A DNA stretch of 64,000 bases from the NCBI GenBank assembly GCA_019638615.1, contig JAHBTL010000033.1:19789-83788 (forward strand). The letters run 5' to 3'. Shown here piece after piece: positions 44,307-51,919 of this stretch. Below the pieces are notes generated by a model that was not told where the DNA came from, searched no databases, and was given only the letters and a program-made list of their open reading frames with translations. Positions within the stretch are counted from its first letter, which is position 1, and each line of letters opens with the position of its first letter. This stretch comes from Chitinophagaceae bacterium. GTDB taxonomy: Bacteria; Bacteroidota; Bacteroidia; Chitinophagales; Chitinophagaceae. Made by a program: the position numbers and the translations under genes.

Positions 44307-46667
44307 ATGATGATCAAGTTTCATGGATATAGAAAACAAATCGTTTCAGCGGCAGCAGTTTTTATTATGGCAGCCTGTCAGCAGTCAACAACAATACCCG
44401 ATACAAACATTTCCGAAGATGGATTTCAGGGAAAAATCGGCAAAACGGTAGAGGAATCGCAGGAATGGTGGCCGGAAAAGAAAAAAGCAACAGACGGAGC
44501 GCCGAATGTATTGGTATTTTTATTGGACGATGCGGGCTACGGAACGTCGAGCGCGTTTGGCGGTTTAATGGAAACACCGGTACTGGACAGTCTCGCCAAT
44601 AATGGTCTCCGGTATACGAATTTTCATACTACGGGCGTATGTTCGCCCACAAGGGCGGCCCTGTTAACCGGGCGAAACCATCATTCCGTACATATGGGGC
44701 ATCTCAATTACAACGCATTGGGGTATCCCGGCTACGATGGTTACCTGCCTGAAGACAAAGCAACCATTGCCGAAATTTTGAAGGAAAACCACTATAACAC
44801 CTATGCTGTAGGCAAGTATCATGTTACGCCCGTTAGTGAAATTACCTCAGTTGGTCCTTTTGACAGGTGGCCGTTGGGAAAAGGATTTGACCATTTTTTT
44901 GGCTGGCACCTGGGACATACCGATCAGTATCATCCCAACTTATATGAAGATAACCAGGTAACAAGCGTGGAGCCTAACAAGCAGCATGTTACAACGCTGC
45001 TGGCAGACAAAGCGATCAAATACATTGCCAACCAGCGCTCGATTGCCCCCGAAAATCCATTCTTCCTTTACTTTTCTGTTGGTGCCATTCACTCACCACA
45101 CCAGGTAGATAAAAAGTGGAGTGATTTGTATAAGGGAAAATTTGATAAAGGCTGGGACTGGTATCGCGAAGAAGTGTTTGAAAGGCAGAAAAAGCTGGGC
45201 ATCGTTGCACAGAATGCAGAACTGCCTGACCGGGATCCTTCAGTGCCTGCCTGGGAAAGTCTTTCTCCTGAAGCCCGTAAATTGTATGCCCGCTATATGG
45301 AAATATATGCTGGCTTTATGACGCATACCGATCATGAGTTTGGCCGCATTATAAAATACCTGGAAGAAGTGGGAGTGGCAGACAATACAGTTGTAATTGC
45401 CATCATTGGTGACAATGGCTCCAGCCACAGCACTGCCCATGGTAACATTAATGGATATATCAGCCAACTGGAGGCTGATAAACAAGTACCGGAAGGGCTT
45501 AAGATATATGAAAAAATGGGAACCGAGCATTCGTTTATGGATGCGCCATCCGGCTGGACGCAGGCTACCAATACCCCCTTCCGTTTATGGAAAACAGATG
45601 CCAATGCCGAAGGAGGTACACGCAATCCTTTAATTGTATACTACCCGAAAGCGATAAAAGAAAAAGGCGGCATACGCAAGCAATACAGTCATGTAATAGA
45701 TATCGCGCCCACTATTATTGATATTACCGGCTCGAACATTCCTGCCGTTATAAAAGGACATGCTCAAAAATCAATAGAAGGCACCAGCTTGTTTTATTCT
45801 TTAAATGATGCCAAAGCAGCAGACAGGCATACAATTCAGTATTATGAGCTGAGGGGTAAAAGAGCAATATACAAAGATGGCTGGAAAGCCTCCGTATACC
45901 ATGAAAGCGGTACCAGTTTCGCTGACGATGTGTGGGAATTGTATAACCTGAATGAAGATTTTAATGAACGGATAGATATAGCCAAACAAAATCCCGGTAA
46001 GTTGAAAGAGCTGCAGGATATCTTCGATGGAGAAGCAAAGAAGTATAATGTTTATCCGCTGATTGATGCCAGGCAGGGTAGGGGAGCCGGAGGAAGAGAA
46101 CGCAGCGCTTTTGGAACTGCCGATAAAATTATATTGTACCCGGGGGTAGACCAGTTCTTAACATTGAGCGGCCCACAGTTCAAATCTGAATCGTTTAGCA
46201 TAACAGCCAGTGTTGACATTGCATCGGTTAATGAGCAGGGGGTATTATTCGCAACAGGCAGTGAATTTGAGGGACTGAGCCTGTTCGCTAAAGATGGAAG
46301 ATTTCAGGTGGCGCATAATACCGGTTCTGTAGTCCGGCACCTTGAGTCGGATAAGCTGTTAACTGTGGGTAAACATGAACTAAAGTTTGAGCTGAACTAT
46401 ACCGGCAAAAAGCAGGATCTGATCTTAGCTACCCATATCAAAGCACAAAAACAGGAAGATATTGATGCAGGAACTGAAAGTATTTATATTGATAATGTAA
46501 AAGTAGGAGAGCGTACGATCAAAGCTTCCGAAGCAAGGTATGTCGGCTTTTATAAGGATGCCATTGATGTAGGAGAGGATCTGAATTCACCGGTAAGCAA
46601 CCGTTATCAATCACCTTTCAGGTATACAGGGAAACTGAGTAAAATAGTTATTGAATACGGGAAGTAA
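44307..46667 (+). CDS. Arylsulfatase lipoprotein (AtsA-like, S1 family)
   Basis: The 786-residue protein is a lipoprotein (lipobox IMAAC, Cys24). Its sulfatase core is NVLVFLLDDAGYGTSSAFGG (metal Asp pair), FHTTGVCSPTRAALLTGRNHH with formylglycine Cys112 of C-x-P-x-R, AVGKYHVTPVSE, FFLYFSVGAIHSPHQ and AIIGDNGSSHS. The length of 786 and the features near WDPN-free NHHSVHMG resemble the long arylsulfatases typified by Pseudomonas AtsA, which is induced in sulfate starvation. A C-terminal beta-sandwich-like domain of about 200 residues follows (DKIILYPGVDQFLTLSGPQF to SKIVIEYGK). It probably desulfates imported organosulfates in the periplasm. Confidence 0.93.
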   Translation: MMIKFHGYRKQIVSAAAVFIMAACQQSTTIPDTNISEDGFQGKIGKTVEESQEWWPEKKKATDGAPNVLVFLLDDAGYGTSSAFGGLMETPVLDSLANNGLRYTNFHTTGVCSPTRAALLTGRNHHSVHMGHLNYNALGYPGYDGYLPEDKATIAEILKENHYNTYAVGKYHVTPVSEITSVGPFDRWPLGKGFDHFFGWHLGHTDQYHPNLYEDNQVTSVEPNKQHVTTLLADKAIKYIANQRSIAPENPFFLYFSVGAIHSPHQVDKKWSDLYKGKFDKGWDWYREEVFERQKKLGIVAQNAELPDRDPSVPAWESLSPEARKLYARYMEIYAGFMTHTDHEFGRIIKYLEEVGVADNTVVIAIIGDNGSSHSTAHGNINGYISQLEADKQVPEGLKIYEKMGTEHSFMDAPSGWTQATNTPFRLWKTDANAEGGTRNPLIVYYPKAIKEKGGIRKQYSHVIDIAPTIIDITGSNIPAVIKGHAQKSIEGTSLFYSLNDAKAADRHTIQYYELRGKRAIYKDGWKASVYHESGTSFADDVWELYNLNEDFNERIDIAKQNPGKLKELQDIFDGEAKKYNVYPLIDARQGRGAGGRERSAFGTADKIILYPGVDQFLTLSGPQFKSESFSITASVDIASVNEQGVLFATGSEFEGLSLFAKDGRFQVAHNTGSVVRHLESDKLLTVGKHELKFELNYTGKKQDLILATHIKAQKQEDIDAGTESIYIDNVKVGERTIKASEARYVGFYKDAIDVGEDLNSPVSNRYQSPFRYTGKLSKIVIEYGK

Positions 46668-46761
46668 AAGACAGGGCTGGCAAAAAGGGTGATCATTGTG
46701 GACTCCTACATGTTTCTTACCTTGCGCAATACCTGACCTTTCAAAAATAATGCTTATTATC

Positions 46762-48303
46762 ATGAACAGACTATTATCCGGGTTAATTGGGACATGCTTG
46801 CTGTTAACATTCAATACGGTGAATGTAGCCGCACAAAGCACCGCCAGGCGTCCCAATATTGTTTTTATTTTTTCGGATGATCATGCCTACCAGACGATCA
46901 GCGCATACGGAAGCAAGCTGGCTGTAACGCCCGGTATCGACAGGATCGCGAAAGAAGGAGCATTGTTTAAAAATACTTTTATTACCAATTCCATCTGTGG
47001 TCCCAGCCGGGCTTGTTTGCTCACGGGAAAGTACAGCCACATGAATGGTTATAAATTAAATGAACGAAAGTTTGATGACAGTCAGCAGGTATTTCCCGAA
47101 TTGCTGCAGCAGGCCGGCTATCAAACCGCCTGGGTAGGTAAATTACATTTGGGTTCTGTTCCCAAAGGGTTGGATTACTGGAATATTTTACCCGGCCAGG
47201 GACATTATTACAATCCTGATTTTATTAAAACCGGTTACGATACAAGCCGTGTTACAGGCTATGTAACGGATCTCATCACCGATTTTTCCATCGACTGGAT
47301 CAACAAAAGAGATACTTCCAGACCTTTCTTTTTGGTGATCGGGCAAAAAGCAACGCACCGCGAATGGCTGCCCGCGCTCGAAGACCTGGGTGCCTACGAT
47401 GATGTTGACTTCCCGCTCCCTGCTACATTTTACGATGATTATAAAGGAAGATTGGCTGCTCAAAAACAGGATATGACCATTGATAAGACCATGACGCTGG
47501 CGATGGATTTAAAAGTGCATGCTGATTATGAAAAGGCGAGAGATTACAGCAGGATGAACCCGGAGCAGAAAAAAATATTTTATGATTATTATGAAAACAA
47601 GATCAGCAAAGAATTTGACGAAAAAAAAATGACAGGAGATGCGTTGGTACGGTGGAAATACCAGCGTTACCTGAAAGATTATCTTTCTACCGCAAAGTCG
47701 CTGGACAGGAACATTGGCCGCGTGCTGGATTATCTTGATAAAAACGGGTTGGCTGAAAATACCATTGTGGTATACGCTTCAGACCAGGGATTCTATATGG
47801 GAGAACATGGCTGGTTCGACAAACGTTTCATGTACGAAGAGTCACTGAAAACAGCATTTGTAATGCGTTATCCGGGAGTGGTCAAGCCGGGCACTGTTAT
47901 CAACCAGTTTGCTTTGGGTATAGACTGGGCGCCCACCCTCCTCGATGTAGCAGGAGTAAAGATCCCCGATGCCATACAGGGCAGATCATTATTGCCTTTA
48001 TTAAAAGCCGGGAGTAAAAATATTGCCTGGAGAAAGAACATGTATTATCATTATTATGAATTTCCCCAGCCTCATCATGTATATCCTCATTTTGGTATCC
48101 GTACCGAAAAGTATAAGCTGATACGGTTTTATGGCGGCGCTGATTCGTGGGAACTGTTTGATTTAGCGAAAGATCCCGGTGAGCTTAATAATATATATGG
48201 CGACAAAAAGAATGAGAAAATAGTAGCTGCTTTGAAGGCCGATCTGCGCAAATTGATCGTGGAATATAAAGATGAAGAAGCTTTGAAATTATTGGAGAAT
48301 TAG
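46762..48303 (+). CDS. Sulfatase (S1 family), secreted; second of the operon
   Basis: The protein has about 513 residues from the ATG at 46762 (MNRLLSGLIGTCLLLTF, signal peptide ending VAAQ). The ATG at 46750 is an alternative. Core motifs are NIVFIFSDDHAYQTISAYG, TNSICGPSRACLLTGKYSH with Cys79 in C-x-P-S-R, TAWVGKLHLGSVP, FFLVIGQKATHREW, VVYASDQGFYMGEHGWFDKRFMYEES and IQGRSLLPLL. This resembles the heparan/GlcNAc-sulfatase-like branch of S1. It lies 95 nt after the first sulfatase and 10 nt before the formylglycine-generating enzyme gene. Having two sulfatases of different branches suggests stepwise desulfation or breadth of substrates. Confidence 0.94.
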   Translation: MNRLLSGLIGTCLLLTFNTVNVAAQSTARRPNIVFIFSDDHAYQTISAYGSKLAVTPGIDRIAKEGALFKNTFITNSICGPSRACLLTGKYSHMNGYKLNERKFDDSQQVFPELLQQAGYQTAWVGKLHLGSVPKGLDYWNILPGQGHYYNPDFIKTGYDTSRVTGYVTDLITDFSIDWINKRDTSRPFFLVIGQKATHREWLPALEDLGAYDDVDFPLPATFYDDYKGRLAAQKQDMTIDKTMTLAMDLKVHADYEKARDYSRMNPEQKKIFYDYYENKISKEFDEKKMTGDALVRWKYQRYLKDYLSTAKSLDRNIGRVLDYLDKNGLAENTIVVYASDQGFYMGEHGWFDKRFMYEESLKTAFVMRYPGVVKPGTVINQFALGIDWAPTLLDVAGVKIPDAIQGRSLLPLLKAGSKNIAWRKNMYYHYYEFPQPHHVYPHFGIRTEKYKLIRFYGGADSWELFDLAKDPGELNNIYGDKKNEKIVAALKADLRKLIVEYKDEEALKLLEN

Positions 48304-48313
48304 TGCATTTGTT

Positions 48314-49423
48314 ATGAAGGGAAGAAATAGGTTTATATATGGAGTAATAATATCCGTTGTTGCAATGATCGGGGCATCAGGTTGTAATCAGCAACCTAAA
48401 GAAATATCCGCAACGGTTAAAGCCGATAGCCTTGCCGGTAAAGCTACCTGTTGTGTGGCACCACTCTCCAGGCTGGCAGTGTTTACGCAGGCAGATTCAT
48501 CTGCAAATTCCGGGAAAGACACCGTTAAGATGTTGTGGATACCCGGCGGCACTTTCCAAATGGGAAGCGAGGATTTTCCCGATGCCAAACCGGTGCATCA
48601 GGTTACGGTTTCCGGCTTTTGGATGGATGAGCATGAAGTAACCAACGGCCAGTTTGCGGCTTTTGTAAAAGCTACCGGGTATAAAACGGTTGCTGAGCGC
48701 CCACTGAATCCTGCGGATTTTCCCGGTGTACCCCCTGATAAGCTGGTGCCCGGCTCTGCGGTATTCACGCCTCCCGCACATAAGGTGACGCTTGATAACC
48801 CTTTACAGTGGTGGCAATATGTACATCATGCCAGTTGGGATCATCCCGAAGGACCTTCCGGCTCGGTTGAAAAAAGAAGCAATGAGCCCGTGGTTCACGT
48901 TAGTTATGAAGACGCGGCCGCTTATGCAAAATGGGCAGGCAAGCGGCTGCCCACCGAAGCGGAATGGGAGTTTGCAGCAAGAGGAGGAAAGCAGTATGCC
49001 CGGTATTATTGGGGCGAAGCATTAAAACCGGGAGGCAAATGGCCGGCGAATATTTTCCAGGGCAGTTTCCCCGAAGGCAACACGAAAGAGGATGGGTATA
49101 CCGGCACAGCTCCTGTTAAAATTTTTCCGCCCAATAATTATGGTTTGTATGATATGGACGGCAATGTATGGGAGTGGTGCGAAGATTATTACCGTCCCGA
49201 TTATTATAAAAACAGTCCGTCACAAAATCCCACAGGCCCGGTTGACAGCTATGACCCCGATGAACCGGGCGCGGTAAAGCGTGTGCAAAGAGGAGGCTCT
49301 TTTTTATGCAGCGACCAGTATTGCATTCGTTACAGGGCAGGCAGCCGGGGCAAGGGGGAAGTAAGCAGCGGCAGCAATAACCTGGGGTTCAGGTGCGTGA
49401 AAAGTACCGGCGATAAGCGGTAA
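48314..49423 (+). CDS. Formylglycine-generating enzyme (sulfatase-maturing, SUMF1 family), lipoprotein
   Basis: The 369-residue protein has a signal peptide and lipobox GASGC, so it is exported. The FGE-sulfatase domain occupies about 75-368: WIPGGTFQMGSEDFPDAKPV, FWMDEHEVTNGQFAAFV, VSYEDAAAYAKWAGKRLPTEAEWEFAARGG in parts, FPPNNYGLYDMDGNVWEWCED, VQRGGSFLCSDQYCIRYR. Cys332 and Cys337 in GGSFLC-x4-C match the active-site pair of copper-dependent FGE (Cys336/Cys341 in the human enzyme). It oxidises the sulfatase Cys to formylglycine using O2. Its position directly after two sulfatases makes its clients obvious. Its export implies maturation outside the cytoplasm. Confidence 0.93.
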   Translation: MKGRNRFIYGVIISVVAMIGASGCNQQPKEISATVKADSLAGKATCCVAPLSRLAVFTQADSSANSGKDTVKMLWIPGGTFQMGSEDFPDAKPVHQVTVSGFWMDEHEVTNGQFAAFVKATGYKTVAERPLNPADFPGVPPDKLVPGSAVFTPPAHKVTLDNPLQWWQYVHHASWDHPEGPSGSVEKRSNEPVVHVSYEDAAAYAKWAGKRLPTEAEWEFAARGGKQYARYYWGEALKPGGKWPANIFQGSFPEGNTKEDGYTGTAPVKIFPPNNYGLYDMDGNVWEWCEDYYRPDYYKNSPSQNPTGPVDSYDPDEPGAVKRVQRGGSFLCSDQYCIRYRAGSRGKGEVSSGSNNLGFRCVKSTGDKR

Positions 49424-49469
49424 GCTGCAAATAAAGCAGTAGCGGCTTAAAACGGATCTGCCGTCATCA

Positions 49470-50276
49470 TTATGCCCGGTTCTCGTTTGTTTGCGAAGCC
49501 ACCATCACTTTAGGATCCTGGTCTTCTGCGTGGATGATTGCAACAGCAGGCTTCAATTGTATCAGCTTTACAAAATGCAGCCCGCGCATTATAAAAAATG
49601 TAAGGTCAAACTCAAACCATCGCATGGCGAAGTTGGCCTTGTCTTTAGCATAATGATGATTGTTTTGAAACAGCTCTCCCATTAATAATATACCCCAGGG
49701 AGATGAATTTTTTGAATGATCGCCATTATTGTAATTGCTGTACCCGTATTTATGGCCGCACCAGTTTACAATGGCTCCCTGCACCGGGCCCATAAAAAAA
49801 TGAATGGGCAGTAGCAGGAACCACCATGCATTGGGCGCGAAAATGATATATACCATCGTGTACAGTAAGGCGAACGCCAGGCGTGTAACCATGTGGTGCC
49901 CAAACCTGTCAAGCTTCTTCCATACAGGAAGGTACGCTGCGGTAAATTGCGGATCAGGAATATTTTTGCCGGTATTAAAGCTGCTGTATATTTTGGCCGT
50001 ATGCCACATCATTTGCCAGATGTCTTTAAAAAAATGAGGGGAATGAGGATCCTTTTCACTGTCGCTGTAGGTATGATGCATCCTGTGCATTACGGCGTAT
50101 GCCCGTGGCACCAGGAACGACGAGCCCTGTAAGAGCCAGGTTAAAAAATAAATTACTTTTTCACCTCTTTTGCTGGTGGTATACATTTGATGGGAGGCAA
50201 ACCTGTGAAGGAAAAAAGAATGAAAAAAGAGCGATAAAAACCAATGCGATAGGAAAAAGCCTAAGATTATGTACAT
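49470..50276 (-). CDS. Acyl-CoA/acyl-lipid fatty acid desaturase
   Basis: The 268-residue membrane protein has three His boxes: FFLHRFASHQMY (HxxxxH), VMHRMHHTYSDSEKDPHSPHFF (HxxHH), and FQNNHHYAKDKANF (HxxHH-type, here NNHH). Hydrophobic segments are at about 1-20, 40-60, 130-165. It belongs to the delta-9-type desaturase family and introduces a double bond into fatty acyl chains using O2 and an electron donor. It stands alone on the minus strand with its own promoter. Confidence 0.9.
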   Translation of the reverse strand: MYIILGFFLSHWFLSLFFHSFFLHRFASHQMYTTSKRGEKVIYFLTWLLQGSSFLVPRAYAVMHRMHHTYSDSEKDPHSPHFFKDIWQMMWHTAKIYSSFNTGKNIPDPQFTAAYLPVWKKLDRFGHHMVTRLAFALLYTMVYIIFAPNAWWFLLLPIHFFMGPVQGAIVNWCGHKYGYSNYNNGDHSKNSSPWGILLMGELFQNNHHYAKDKANFAMRWFEFDLTFFIMRGLHFVKLIQLKPAVAIIHAEDQDPKVMVASQTNENRA

Positions 50277-50300
50277 GCTGATTTATTCTGATAAAAAGCG

Positions 50301-50308
50301 CAAAGATA
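50301..50308 (-). promoter_or_regulatory. -7 box of the desaturase gene
   Basis: TATCTTTG followed by CGC on the minus strand, an exact match, 25 nt before the ATG at 50276. A TTG lies 22 nt further upstream. Confidence 0.6.
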
Positions 50309-50320
50309 CCGCACAATCTT

Positions 50321-50571
50321 TGTATATCGTCAATTAATATCAGTTACAAGTTTCAGGTTACAGGTTTGAAGTTTATAGTTTTGGGTTTGAAGTTTCGTGT
50401 TTTCGAACCATAACCCCCAAACTTTATAATTTTTAGTTTTGGGTTTGAAGTTGCACAAGACACTATAAACAACAAACAATAAACCCTGAACAATAAACGC
50501 CAAACATCTCAAATTTCAAATCTATTATTCCTCTGCAACTCACCGCTGATAGCTGATAGCTGACAGCTTCT
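50321..50571. repeat. Composite short-word intergenic repeat, locus 5
   Basis: Words include TTTGAAGTTTATAGTTTTGG repeated in variants, ACTATAAACAACAAAC (shared with locus 4), ATCTCAAATTTCAAATC (shared with loci 1 and 3), and GCTGATAGCTGACAGCT at 50552-50568 (shared exactly with locus 3), ending at the aldolase stop codon. Confidence 0.75.
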
Positions 50572-51639
50572 CTACGCATTCCTGTTGATGCAATTCAGAT
50601 CGTCAAAAGCAACTTCCAGTCTTTTGATGAAAGATTCTTCGCCCTTGCGTAACCAAACCCTCGGGTCATAATATTTTTTATTGGGTTTATCTTCTCCTTC
50701 CGGATTGCCCAGTTGCCCCTGCAGGTAACCTTCATTCTTTTTATAATATCCCAGCACACCTTCCCAGAAAGCCCATTGCAGGTCTGTATCAATGTTCATT
50801 TTGATCGCACCATAGCCTATAGCTTCACGAATTTGATGTTGAGGTGATCCGCTGCCTCCATGAAATACAAAGTATACCGGTTTGGCGGCTGTTTTTAATT
50901 CTTTTTCAATATACAATTGGCTGTTGTTCAATATTTCAGGACGAAGCTCCACATTGCCCGGCTTGTAAACGCCATGCACGTTGCCAAATGCTGCCGCTAT
51001 GGTAAATAATTTGCCAACTTTGCTCAATTCTGTATATGCATATGCTACGTGCTGGGGTTGTGTGTATAATTTATCATTTTCAACATCACTGTTGTCTACT
51101 CCATCTTCTTCACCGCCGGTAACGCCCAGCTCAATTTCAATACCCATACCCAAAGGCTGCATACGTTTAAAAAAGGCTACGGAAGTTTGGATATTCTCTT
51201 CAATAGGCTCTTCACTCAAATCAAGCATGTGAGAGCTGAAAAGCGGTTGGCCTTTTTCTTTGAAATATTGCTCACCTGCGTCAATCAGGCCACTTATCCA
51301 GGGCAGCCATTTTTTGGCGGCATGGTCGGTATGCAAAACAACCGGTACGCCATAGTATTTAGCTACATTATGTATATGCAATGCGCCCGAAACGCCGCCC
51401 GAAATGTTAGCCTGCAGATTTTCATTGGGCATTCCTTTACCGGCAATGAACTGTGCGCCGCCGTTTGAAAATTGAATGATGACAGGCGAATTTACTTTTG
51501 CTGCAGTCTCCAGGGTAGCGTTGATCGTATCTGTACCTATCGTATTTACAGCAGGTAATGCAAATTTGTTTTCTTTAGCGTCTTTGTACAATGCTTCCAG
51601 CTCTTCGCCGAACAGTACGCCTGCTTTATATTTTTTCAT
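50572..51639 (-). CDS. fbaA: Fructose-bisphosphate aldolase, class II
   Basis: At 355 residues this is a class IIA aldolase. Zinc and catalytic motifs are VVLHTDHAAKKWLPW (first His ligand, catalytic Asp), SSHMLDLSEEPIEENI (Glu/Asp), GMGIEIELGVTGGEEDGVDN, AAFGNVHGVYKPGNVEL (His ligand), YFVFHGGSGSP (His ligand), and KMNIDTDLQWAFW. It cleaves fructose 1,6-bisphosphate reversibly in glycolysis/gluconeogenesis. Its upstream region carries TATCTTCG at 51704-51697 (minus strand), a 7-of-8 match to the -7 box. Confidence 0.97.
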   Translation of the reverse strand: MKKYKAGVLFGEELEALYKDAKENKFALPAVNTIGTDTINATLETAAKVNSPVIIQFSNGGAQFIAGKGMPNENLQANISGGVSGALHIHNVAKYYGVPVVLHTDHAAKKWLPWISGLIDAGEQYFKEKGQPLFSSHMLDLSEEPIEENIQTSVAFFKRMQPLGMGIEIELGVTGGEEDGVDNSDVENDKLYTQPQHVAYAYTELSKVGKLFTIAAAFGNVHGVYKPGNVELRPEILNNSQLYIEKELKTAAKPVYFVFHGGSGSPQHQIREAIGYGAIKMNIDTDLQWAFWEGVLGYYKKNEGYLQGQLGNPEGEDKPNKKYYDPRVWLRKGEESFIKRLEVAFDDLNCINRNA

Positions 51640-51856
51640 GTTGTGATGTAGTTAGTGTAAGAATGTTACGTGTTAAATGATCCTTTTTGAGCGCTGCGAA
51701 GATACTACACTTCACTCTTTTATAAAATTTCTTCTGAATTCAGTTTCAATGCCTGTTTTTTTACCTGGTCGTGCTTATAAACTCATATGCCAACCAAACA
51801 ACATATAATTATCGTATCCTTATGAGCGTTAACTTCGTGTATACGTGAAAAATATT

Positions 51857-51871
51857 TTGACTTTCAGTCAA
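51857..51871. promoter_or_regulatory. Inverted repeat upstream of the third SusC gene
   Basis: TTGACT-TTC-AGTCAA is a perfect 6-bp inverted repeat with a 3-nt centre, 48 nt before the SusC ATG and next to ATATTTTG and CATTTTGC, imperfect -7-like strings. It is a candidate operator. Nothing else stands out in the 51640-51919 gap. Confidence 0.45.
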
Positions 51872-51919
51872 CATTTTGCACATAATCATTGTCCTGTAAA
51901 ATACATAAACTAAACTGAT

